Below are positions 1-5,896 of a stretch of DNA of 5,944 nucleotides, piece after piece (positions within the stretch are counted from its first letter, which is position 1; each line of letters opens with the position of its first letter). This stretch comes from an uncultured Campylobacteraceae bacterium (GTDB taxonomy: Bacteria; Campylobacterota; Campylobacteria; Campylobacterales; Arcobacteraceae): the NCBI GenBank assembly GCA_913057765.1, contig CAJXPH010000172.1, positions 1 through 5,944 on the forward strand. Direction: 5' to 3'. The notes under the pieces were generated by a model. That model saw only the letters and a program-made list of their open reading frames with translations. It was not told the DNA's origin and did not search any database. The translations under genes were made by a program, and so were the position numbers.

Positions 1-49
1 ACGAGATCCTCTCTGGTCTCGTGGGCTCGGAGATGTGTATAAGAGACAG
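1..49 (+). other. Nextera (Tn5) i7 sequencing adapter, not genomic
   Basis: This is synthetic library sequence. Bases 1-7 match the end of the Illumina P7 primer, 8-15 (CCTCTCTG) sit in the i7 index position, 16-30 are the Nextera i7-side linker, and 31-49 are the 19-base Tn5 mosaic end. Genomic DNA starts at base 50. The same adapter appears reverse-complemented at the right end with the matching index. An open reading frame runs from the adapter (GTG at 21) into the first gene, giving that gene a false N-terminus. The block should be trimmed before annotation. Confidence 0.98.
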
Positions 50-50
50 A

Positions 51-1118
51 GTAAATACTTTATCTTCAAATAATCAAAAAGAATTAAAAAATATATCAGT
101 AGAAGACTTACTTGCTCGCCATCCGAAAGATTTGGATACTCAAAAAATAGAATCATTTATTAAAAACAAAGTTGTATTAATAACTGGGGCAGGGGGAAGT
201 ATTGGCTCTGAAATATCAAGACAATGTAAAAAATTTGGTGCGAAACAGTTAATATTATTAGACCATAGTGAATATAATCTTTATCAAATATGTGAAGAAT
301 TGGAATGTTCTTCGGTTGTTCCTGTAATGCAGACAGTTCGAAACTTTGGTTTTATTGAAAATACCTTTAAAAAATACAAACCAGAAATTGTTATTCATGC
401 TGCTGCATATAAACATGTGCCACTTGTTGAGGAAAATATTTTAGAAGGCATTTCAAATAATATTATTGGAACAAAAAATTGTATTGATTTGTCTATTGAA
501 TATGGGGTAGAAAAATTTGTATTGATTTCAACAGATAAGGCAGTTCGTCCTACCAATGTAATGGGTACAACAAAACGTATATGTGAATTGTATGCACAAA
601 ATGCTGATGCTAAAGGTACAGAAATAGTTGCTGTTAGATTTGGAAATGTTTTAGGAAGTTCTGGTTCTGTAATTCCTAAATTTAAATCACAAATAGATGA
701 AGGTAAAAATATAACTGTAACACATCCTGATATTACAAGATATTTTATGTTAATACCAGAAGCCTGTGAACTAGTACTTCAAGCAGGGGCTATTGCAAAT
801 GGTGGCGAAATATTTATTCTTGATATGGGTGAACCAATAAAGATTGTTGATTTAGCTAAAAAAATGATTGAGCTTTCAGGTCAAGAAAATATTGAAATAG
901 AATTTTGTGGATTAAGACCTGGTGAAAAGCTTTATGAAGAACTGTTAATAAATGATAGTGATAAAAAAACTGATTATGAATCTATCACTGTTGCTAGTTC
1001 TACAAAATTTGATATAAATGAACTAAATGAACAAATTGATAGATTATTAGTTGAAGAAGATAAAATATCAATTTTAAAAGAAATTGTACCAGAGTTTAAT
1101 CACAAACCGAACAATTAA
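51..1118 (+). CDS. pglF: UDP-GlcNAc 4,6-dehydratase, PglF/CapD type, 5'-truncated by the contig end
   Basis: This is the C-terminal part of a long-type nucleotide-sugar dehydratase of the extended SDR superfamily. The family converts UDP-GlcNAc to the 4-keto-6-deoxy sugar, the first step towards UDP-bacillosamine and related 2,4-diamino sugars. Residues are counted from the GTG at base 21. The NAD-binding motif GAGGSIGS is at 56-63, AAAYKHVPLVE at 128-138, the catalytic TDK at 171-173, MGTTK at 181-185 and GLRPGEKLYEEL at 297-308. In the usual YxxxK position there is Met instead of Tyr, which is known for PglF-type enzymes. The first ten residues of the open frame (MGSEMCIRDR) are translated adapter and must be removed. 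No native start is present: family members of about 600 residues carry an N-terminal membrane region and a further Rossmann-like domain, which would lie upstream of the contig. The SVEDLLARHPKDLD stretch at 26-39 is the usual lead-in to the catalytic domain. The family is secure; pglF rather than wbpM or capD is inference, because the upstream sugar genes are not visible. Confidence 0.87.
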   Translation, partial: VNTLSSNNQKELKNISVEDLLARHPKDLDTQKIESFIKNKVVLITGAGGSIGSEISRQCKKFGAKQLILLDHSEYNLYQICEELECSSVVPVMQTVRNFGFIENTFKKYKPEIVIHAAAYKHVPLVEENILEGISNNIIGTKNCIDLSIEYGVEKFVLISTDKAVRPTNVMGTTKRICELYAQNADAKGTEIVAVRFGNVLGSSGSVIPKFKSQIDEGKNITVTHPDITRYFMLIPEACELVLQAGAIANGGEIFILDMGEPIKIVDLAKKMIELSGQENIEIEFCGLRPGEKLYEELLINDSDKKTDYESITVASSTKFDINELNEQIDRLLVEEDKISILKEIVPEFNHKPNN

Positions 1119-1123
1119 ATTTC

Positions 1124-1188
1124 TTATCTAACCATTATCCTTTTTTAGATAAAATATTAGCTTTATGAACAAAAAGGTAATATTTTAT
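1124..1188 (+). promoter_or_regulatory. Intergenic inverted repeats and possible promoter/leader of the heptose operon
   Basis: The 68-base gap between the dehydratase and hldD holds two perfect inverted repeats that share four bases. The first has 8-base arms, 1124-1131 (TTATCTAA) and 1145-1152 (TTAGATAA). The second has 11-base arms, 1149-1159 and 1178-1188, made only of A and T. Its 18-base loop carries the hldD ribosome binding site (AAGG, 1174-1177), and its right arm reaches the first two bases of the hldD ATG. In RNA the two hairpins could not form together. A TAAAAT at 1150-1155 resembles a sigma-70 -10 box, the element best conserved in Campylobacterota promoters, but no -35 box is clear. 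Chance is a real alternative in DNA this AT-rich. Neither stem is followed by a good U-tract, so I do not call a terminator. Confidence 0.25.
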
Positions 1189-2197
1189 GAAATACAATGA
1201 TATAAATTTTAATAATAAATATATTTTAATTACAGGAGCAGCAGGCTTTATAGGTTCAAGCCTTTGTTTCTATTTTCAAAAAAACTATCCTGATGCAAAT
1301 ATTATTGCATTGGATTCTTTTAGAAGTGGTGAAACTTTTTCTAATGGAAATCTAAAAAGTTTTGGACATTTTAAAAACTTACTTGGCTTTACGGGAACAG
1401 TAATAAGTGGAAATATAAATGATAATGAACTTTTAAAAAATTTAGAAACTTCTTATACTTTTGATTATATTTTTCATCAAGCTGCAATTTCTGATACAAC
1501 AGTTCAAGAACAAGATTTAATGATTCAAACAAATGTAAATGCTTATGAAAATTTATTAAAAATTGCAATTAAACACAACTCAAATATGATATATGCATCT
1601 TCTGCTGCAACTTATGGAGATAGTGATAGATTTGAAGTTGGTTTTGAACAACCTAACAATGCATATGGTTTTTCAAAAGTTATGATGGATAATATCACTA
1701 ATAAATATTTAAAAGAAGGTGTAGATATAAAAATAGTTGGATTAAAATATTTCAACGTATATGGTCCAAGAGAATTCTTTAAAAATAATACAGCTTCCAT
1801 GGTCGTTCAATTTGGTCATCAAATTTTAAAAGGTATTACTCCAAAACTTTTTGAAGGAAGTGATAAGATCCTAAGAGATTTTATTTACATTGAAGATATT
1901 ATTCAAGCAAATATTAAAGCTTGTGCACCAAAGAACTCTGGTATTTATAATGTAGGTACAGGAAAAGCTAGAAGTTTTGAAGATATTGTAAATATCTTAC
2001 AAAAAGAGCTTGATATTGATAACGGGAAAGAATATATGCCTAATCCATATATTGGTTCTTATCAATTTTTCACACAAGCAAATATTGAAACTACAAAAGA
2101 AAATTTAGATTATGAGCCAAGTTTCTCTATGGAGGATGGAATAAAAGCTTATATTCCAGAGATCAAGAGATTATTTGAAACAGAAGTGAAGAAATAG
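1187..2197 (+). CDS. hldD: ADP-L-glycero-D-manno-heptose 6-epimerase
   Basis: HldD (also RfaD or WaaD) inverts C6 of ADP-D-glycero-beta-D-manno-heptose to give the L,D form, the last cytoplasmic step before heptose is added to the lipid A-Kdo core. It is an NADP-dependent extended SDR enzyme. The cofactor loop GAAGFIGS is at residues 17-24, SSAATYG at 138-144, and the catalytic YGFSK at 160-164. HldD-type signatures follow: FNVYGPRE at 189-196, RDFIYIED at 230-237, and YQFFTQANI at 292-300. These separate it from GalE-like epimerases. At 336 residues it is longer than E. coli HldD (about 310), partly through ten extra N-terminal residues before the first strand. The ATG has an AAGG ribosome binding site 9 bases upstream (1174-1177). 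The stop codon directly abuts the hldE ATG, as expected in a co-translated pathway. Function is confident from motifs and neighbours. Confidence 0.95.
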   Translation: MKYNDINFNNKYILITGAAGFIGSSLCFYFQKNYPDANIIALDSFRSGETFSNGNLKSFGHFKNLLGFTGTVISGNINDNELLKNLETSYTFDYIFHQAAISDTTVQEQDLMIQTNVNAYENLLKIAIKHNSNMIYASSAATYGDSDRFEVGFEQPNNAYGFSKVMMDNITNKYLKEGVDIKIVGLKYFNVYGPREFFKNNTASMVVQFGHQILKGITPKLFEGSDKILRDFIYIEDIIQANIKACAPKNSGIYNVGTGKARSFEDIVNILQKELDIDNGKEYMPNPYIGSYQFFTQANIETTKENLDYEPSFSMEDGIKAYIPEIKRLFETEVKK

Positions 2198-3622
2198 ATG
2201 ATTAGAGTTGATAATAAACCAAATATTTTAGTTATTGGTGATTTGATGATAGACGAGTATCTTTGGGGTTCTTGTGAAAGAATTTCTCCTGAAGCTCCTG
2301 TTCAAGTTGTTGATATAAAAAAAGAAACAAAAGTTTTAGGTGGAGCAGGGAATGTTATAAATAATCTTGTTTCTCTTGGTGCTGAAGTTTCAGTTATGTC
2401 AGTTATTGGTGATGATGAAGTTGGTCATGACCTTAAGCATATGCTAGATGAGCAAGGTGTTAAATCTTTTTTAATTGAACAAAAGGGTAGAAAAACTTCT
2501 AGGAAAACTAGACTTATGGCATCTCATTCTCAAGTTGTTAGATATGATAAAGAGAGTAAGAATAATATCTCCCAAGATAGTGTTCAAAAGCTTTATGCCA
2601 AACTTCAAGAAAAAATAAATATCTATGATACTATCCTCTTGTCTGACTATGATAAAGGTGTTCTAACAGAAGATTTAATTAAAAAAGTGATTTCATATGC
2701 AAACAAATATGGAAAGAAAGTTTTAGTAGATCCAAAAGGTACTGATTATTCGAGATATGAAGGTGCATATTTATTAACTCCAAATAAAAAAGAAGCAGAA
2801 TTAGCATCTAATATTGTTATTGAAAATGATGATAGATTAAAAGATGTATTAGTAAAACTTAAAAATGATGCTTCATTATCTGTATCAGTTGTAACACTTA
2901 GTGAAAATGGAATTGCAATATTAGATGATGATAAGGTTACTGTTAAACCTACAGTTGCAAGAGAAGTTTATGATGTAACAGGTGCTGGAGATACTGTTTT
3001 AGCATCGTTAGGATTCTCTTTGAGTTTAGGTTATGATATTTATACATCTGTTGAGTTTGCAAATCTTGCTGCTGGTGTTGTTGTAGGAAAATTAGGATCT
3101 GCTACTGTTACTATGGATGAAATAGAAGAGTATCAAGCAAGTTTACATAAAAGCTCAATTGAACTTCATATAAAATCAAAAGTGCAAATCCAAAAGATTG
3201 CCAAAAGATTAAAAGATCAAAAGAAAAAAGTAGTATTTACAAATGGATGTTTTGATATTTTACATAAAGGACATGTAAGCTACTTGAATATTGCAAAATC
3301 ATTTGGAGATGTACTTATTTTAGGTCTTAATTCGGACGCAAGTGTAAAACGATTAAAAGGTGAAGATAGACCTATTAATTGTGAAGATGATAGGGCGTAT
3401 ATCTTGTCTGCTTTGGAATGTGTTGATTATGTTGTAATATTTGACGAAGATACCCCGTATGATTTAATTTCAGAAATTCAACCAGATGTTCTAGTAAAAG
3501 GTGCAGACTATGAAGGCAAAGAAGTAGTTGGATCAGATATTGCTTTAGAGACTAAATTAGTTGAATTTGTAGATGGAAGAAGCACAACTAGTACAATCAA
3601 AAAAATACAAAAGGTTAAGTAG
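2198..3622 (+). CDS. hldE: Bifunctional heptose 7-phosphate kinase / heptose 1-phosphate adenylyltransferase
   Basis: HldE (RfaE) catalyses two non-consecutive steps of ADP-heptose synthesis: phosphorylation of D-glycero-beta-D-manno-heptose 7-phosphate at C1, then, after GmhB acts, transfer of AMP to the 1-phosphate. The N-terminal PfkB/ribokinase domain covers about residues 8-315. It shows GDLMIDEYLWG at 14-24, GGAGNV at 48-53, DPKG at 178-181, TPNKKEA at 194-200, and DVTGAGDT at 259-266 with the catalytic Asp at 265. A linker follows, then a nucleotidyltransferase domain at about 344-474 with TNGCFDILHKGH at 348-359 (HxGH at 356-359), NSDASVKRLKG at 378-388 and GRSTTSTI at 460-467. Length (474) and order match E. 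coli HldE (477), so this is the fused form with both active sites intact. The ATG follows the hldD stop with no gap; the upstream ribosome binding site is only a weak purine run (GAAG at 2188-2191), suggesting coupling to hldD translation. Confidence 0.97.
   Translation: MIRVDNKPNILVIGDLMIDEYLWGSCERISPEAPVQVVDIKKETKVLGGAGNVINNLVSLGAEVSVMSVIGDDEVGHDLKHMLDEQGVKSFLIEQKGRKTSRKTRLMASHSQVVRYDKESKNNISQDSVQKLYAKLQEKINIYDTILLSDYDKGVLTEDLIKKVISYANKYGKKVLVDPKGTDYSRYEGAYLLTPNKKEAELASNIVIENDDRLKDVLVKLKNDASLSVSVVTLSENGIAILDDDKVTVKPTVAREVYDVTGAGDTVLASLGFSLSLGYDIYTSVEFANLAAGVVVGKLGSATVTMDEIEEYQASLHKSSIELHIKSKVQIQKIAKRLKDQKKKVVFTNGCFDILHKGHVSYLNIAKSFGDVLILGLNSDASVKRLKGEDRPINCEDDRAYILSALECVDYVVIFDEDTPYDLISEIQPDVLVKGADYEGKEVVGSDIALETKLVEFVDGRSTTSTIKKIQKVK
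3610..3614 (+). promoter_or_regulatory. Ribosome binding site supporting the GTG start of gmhA
   Basis: AAAGG lies 7 bases before the GTG at 3622, inside the last codons of hldE. It supports the GTG over the first internal ATG (residue 23), which would remove part of the N-terminal helix that E. coli GmhA also has. Confidence 0.7.
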
Positions 3623-4188
3623 TGAAAAATGTAATTGAAAATGAATTTTTAGGACATTTAGAGACGATTCAAAAAGTTATTGAAACTATGACTGAACCTT
3701 TAAGTGAAGCTTCAAAAATCACAGTAAATGCTCTGAAAAATGGAAAAAAAGTATTATTATTTGGAAATGGCGGAAGTGCCGCTGATGCTCAACATATTGC
3801 CGCTGAATTAACTGGTCGTTATAAAACAGAGAGAAGAGGACTTCCTGGTATTGCCCTTACAACTGATACATCAGCTCTTACGGCTATTGGAAATGATTAT
3901 GGATATGATAGGGTATTTGATAGACAAGTTGAATCTTTAGCCCAAGAAGGCGATGTTCTTATTGGTATTTCTACTTCAGGAAATTCAAAAAATGTTATCA
4001 ATGCATTTAAAGTAGGCAAAGAGATAGGATGTAAGATTATTGGACTTTCAGGTCGTGATGGTGGAGCTATGAATAATTTATGTGATGTAAATTTAATAGT
4101 GCCTTCAGATGATACTCCTAGAATTCAAGAAATGCATATACTTTTTGGACATACTATTTGTCAAATTATTGATAATGAATTAAGTTAG
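3622..4188 (+). CDS. gmhA: Sedoheptulose 7-phosphate isomerase
   Basis: GmhA converts D-sedoheptulose 7-phosphate to D-glycero-D-manno-heptose 7-phosphate, the committed first step of ADP-heptose synthesis in the cytoplasm. It is a single SIS (sugar isomerase) domain, 188 residues against 192 in E. coli. The phosphate-binding loop GNGGSAADAQH is at 48-58, ELTGR at 62-66, STSGNS at 117-122, and RIQEMHILFGH at 167-177. Aligned by eye with E. coli GmhA at a constant offset of three, the metal and catalytic positions are all present: H58, E62, Q169 and H177. The start is GTG, whose G is the last base of the hldE TAG stop (one-base overlap), with an AAAGG ribosome binding site 7 bases upstream. 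This points to translational coupling with hldE. Paralogues such as DiaA share the fold, but the catalytic residues and operon position favour GmhA. Confidence 0.95.
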   Translation: MKNVIENEFLGHLETIQKVIETMTEPLSEASKITVNALKNGKKVLLFGNGGSAADAQHIAAELTGRYKTERRGLPGIALTTDTSALTAIGNDYGYDRVFDRQVESLAQEGDVLIGISTSGNSKNVINAFKVGKEIGCKIIGLSGRDGGAMNNLCDVNLIVPSDDTPRIQEMHILFGHTICQIIDNELS

Positions 4189-4193
4189 AGGGA
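4188..4193 (+). promoter_or_regulatory. Distantly spaced ribosome binding site of the glycosyltransferase gene
   Basis: GAGGGA begins on the last base of the gmhA stop codon and lies 13 bases before the ATG at 4207, longer than the usual 5-9. No in-frame ATG, GTG or TTG exists between it and the gmhA stop, so 4207 remains the best start. Translation may be inefficient or may depend on ribosomes terminating on gmhA. Confidence 0.5.
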
Positions 4194-4206
4194 TTTTTTA
4201 GCTTCT

Positions 4207-5076
4207 ATGCAAAAAACAATAAATTATAAAAATAAAACAAAATTAATATCAAAATTATTAGAACAAGAGAATATTGTAGAACTTGATAAACATTCGATGT
4301 TAAAAAAACTATCTCTTAAAAAGAAAGAGTTTGCAGATATTTTTTTTCATACTGGACAAGTTTTCGATAAGGAAACGATAGAAAATATTCAAAATGCTAA
4401 AAAAGTAATAGTAAGTGCCAAAATTGCAAAGAAGGAACTTCTTCAAAAAGTTGATGTTCCTGCAGAGAAAGTAGAAATAGTATATCCTGCTATTAATATG
4501 GAAGATAGAAAAGCAAAAGAAGTTAGAGCTGAAGTTTGTGAAAAGCTTGGAATTGATTCAAAAAAGAAAATTGTTTTTTTTACGGGAAGAAATTTAAAAT
4601 CTTCTGGTGTTATTGAATTTATAAATATGGTTATGAAATTGAACTTTAACAATATGTTAGCAATTATTGCAGCAGATAAAAAGCAGATTTATAATTTAAA
4701 ATTCAAACTTTCAAAATTTGATGTAGAAGATAAACTTTTATTAGTAGAAGATTATGAAAATATCAATGATCTTTTCTTAGCCTCAGATGTTTTTGTTCTT
4801 CCTTCATATAATCAAAATTTTGCAACAAATATCTTAAAAGCAATGTATTGTAAATGTGCAGTATTTACAACTGCTAATAATGCAGCAAGAGAAGTAATCG
4901 ATGTGTTTTCAACTATGGAGACACCACAAGATGGTAGTATGCAGTTTAAAATAGATGCTCTTCTTCAGAATAAAGCTGATATGAAACTAATTAAAAAACA
5001 AAATAGAAAAATTGCAAAAGAGTACACTTTAGATAAACAACTTAAAAAAGTTCAAGATATTATAGAATCTGTTTAA
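4207..5076 (+). CDS. Short GT-B (GT4-like) glycosyltransferase-family protein with degenerate motifs
   Basis: The protein has 289 residues and no signal peptide or membrane segment. It resembles the second half of GT-B glycosyltransferases of family GT4. VIVSAKIAKKELL (67-79) and KVEIVYPAIN (88-97) correspond to the end of the N-terminal domain. VFFTGR at 123-128 begins the nucleotide-sugar-binding domain, and ASDVFVLPS (192-200) leads into the segment that normally holds the EX7E motif. Here both glutamates are replaced, by Q203 and K211, and the lysine usual in the GR...KG element is replaced (SSG at 132-134). The N-terminal domain is also short: GR falls at residue 127, where full-size relatives of about 370 residues have it near 190-200. 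The DNA upstream is intact gmhA, so no 5' part was lost to a frameshift. It lies 18 bases after gmhA and is probably the last gene of the operon, which suggests a role in LPS/LOS core or another surface glycan. Donor, acceptor and activity are unknown; it may be non-catalytic. Confidence 0.75.
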   Translation: MQKTINYKNKTKLISKLLEQENIVELDKHSMLKKLSLKKKEFADIFFHTGQVFDKETIENIQNAKKVIVSAKIAKKELLQKVDVPAEKVEIVYPAINMEDRKAKEVRAEVCEKLGIDSKKKIVFFTGRNLKSSGVIEFINMVMKLNFNNMLAIIAADKKQIYNLKFKLSKFDVEDKLLLVEDYENINDLFLASDVFVLPSYNQNFATNILKAMYCKCAVFTTANNAAREVIDVFSTMETPQDGSMQFKIDALLQNKADMKLIKKQNRKIAKEYTLDKQLKKVQDIIESV

Positions 5077-5873
5077 TCTTTCCTTATATGTAAAAATGAG
5101 GCAAACCTAGGTTTGCCTTTTTTTGTTAACCCAAAATATTTAAATGTAATAATTTCTCCTACTTTAGGTGGCTTTTTTCTTTGCTCTTTTGTAAAGCCAG
5201 TTCCTAAATTAAATATTACACCATTTTCAAGTTTTACACGTAGGCTTTTTAAGATAGTAGTTTTTTTAGAAATAGTTATAGCTATCACTTTCCCTTCCAT
5301 ATCTTGAGCTTTTTTTACTTTTAATACATGAGGACTTCTCCCCGTATGATAGGACTTCTCAGGATTTTTGATTATCACACCTTCCCCTTTTTTATGGATA
5401 ATCTCATTTAAAAAGTCATCTAGATGTTTTTTGTTGTTTATTTTTATTTGATTTACTATTTTGACATGATTAATAGGATATTTTTCAAACCAATTCTTTG
5501 CTTTATTAAGTCTTTTTAGAAAATTTCCTTTGGCATTTGGAACTTCAAATATATTGTATGTTATTTTTTGCCAATCTTTACTTGGAGTTTTATCCATTAC
5601 AATATTTTGAATAGTCTCAAAATCGCTTCTTTTAGTCCACAATTCACCATCTAGTTCAAAAGGTGGAAGATTTTCAAGAAACCAATTTGGCGCAAAGATT
5701 TTATTACCCCTTCTTGTATGAAGTTTTTCCCCATCCCAATATCCTCTTATTCCATCAAGTTTTTCACTCATAAGCCAAGCTGTGATATTTTCATCTCCAT
5801 AATAGACTTTTGGTTTTTGTATTTCAATACTAAAAGAATAAATGTATAAAAAAAACAGTATAATAAATCTCAT
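5073..5873 (-). CDS. ligE: ATP-dependent DNA ligase, LigE type, with predicted signal peptide
   Basis: This is a minimal ATP-dependent DNA ligase of 266 residues that seals nicks through an enzyme-AMP intermediate. The adenylation domain shows motif I KLDGIR at 38-43, with K38 the AMP-accepting lysine, TRRGN at 53-57, ELDGELW at 73-79 (motif III), YNIFE at 106-110, EGVIIKN at 164-170 (motif IV) and LKVKK at 184-188 (motif V). An OB-fold domain follows from about 190 to 266 and ends in GKPRFASF. There are no extra N- or C-terminal domains. Residues 1-16 are a short hydrophobic leader after one Arg, consistent with Sec export and cleavage near 15-16, as known for LigE proteins, which are thought to act in the periplasm, perhaps on incoming DNA. 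The ATG has a strong ribosome binding site (GAGGTA) 4 bases upstream. Only 13 more genomic bases remain beyond that site, so the promoter is not seen. The 3' end overlaps the convergent glycosyltransferase gene by 4 bases. Confidence 0.92.
   Translation of the reverse strand: MRFIILFFLYIYSFSIEIQKPKVYYGDENITAWLMSEKLDGIRGYWDGEKLHTRRGNKIFAPNWFLENLPPFELDGELWTKRSDFETIQNIVMDKTPSKDWQKITYNIFEVPNAKGNFLKRLNKAKNWFEKYPINHVKIVNQIKINNKKHLDDFLNEIIHKKGEGVIIKNPEKSYHTGRSPHVLKVKKAQDMEGKVIAITISKKTTILKSLRVKLENGVIFNLGTGFTKEQRKKPPKVGEIITFKYFGLTKKGKPRFASFLHIRKD
5099..5124 (+). terminator. Intrinsic terminator of the heptose/glycosyltransferase operon
   Basis: Bases 5099-5118 are a perfect 20-base palindrome, AGGCAAACCTAGGTTTGCCT. 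As RNA it forms an 8-bp stem with a CUAG tetraloop. Seven T bases follow at 5118-5124. The stem begins 23 bases after the stop codon of the glycosyltransferase gene, so it should end the + strand transcript. It lies wholly inside the coding sequence of ligE, at the codons for GKPRFASF near the C-terminus. Read on the minus strand the same stem is followed, two bases later, by five T (CATTTTTA), so it could act weakly in that direction as well, before the ligE stop codon. Confidence 0.9.
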
Positions 5874-5877
5874 AAAT

Positions 5878-5883
5878 TACCTC
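5878..5883 (-). promoter_or_regulatory. Strong ribosome binding site of ligE
   Basis: On the minus strand GAGGTA precedes the ATG at 5873 by 4 bases. It is the best Shine-Dalgarno match in the window and fixes the start that includes the signal peptide. Confidence 0.75.
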
Positions 5884-5896
5884 GTGTTTATTAAAT

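Noticed and set aside
31..49. Tn5 mosaic end as evidence of a natural Tn5-type insertion
   Set aside because: It is embedded in Illumina linker and index sequence, appears only at the contig ends, and the window holds no transposase and no 9-base target duplication.
1165..1200. Eleven-residue leader peptide (ATG at 1165) overlapping the hldD start
   Set aside because: It has no ribosome binding site of its own, no run of regulatory codons, and is the kind of short frame expected by chance.
1612..1800. 62-residue minus-strand open frame inside hldD
   Set aside because: It is a shadow of a well-supported gene, with no ribosome binding site or recognisable domain.
4443..4652. 69-residue minus-strand open frame inside the glycosyltransferase gene
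   Set aside because: It is antisense to a longer operon gene with a plausible start, and its composition is that of a frame shadow.
5113..5307. 64-residue plus-strand open frame antisense to ligE
   Set aside because: It begins inside the operon terminator and runs opposite to a gene with all ligase motifs, so it is very unlikely to be translated.
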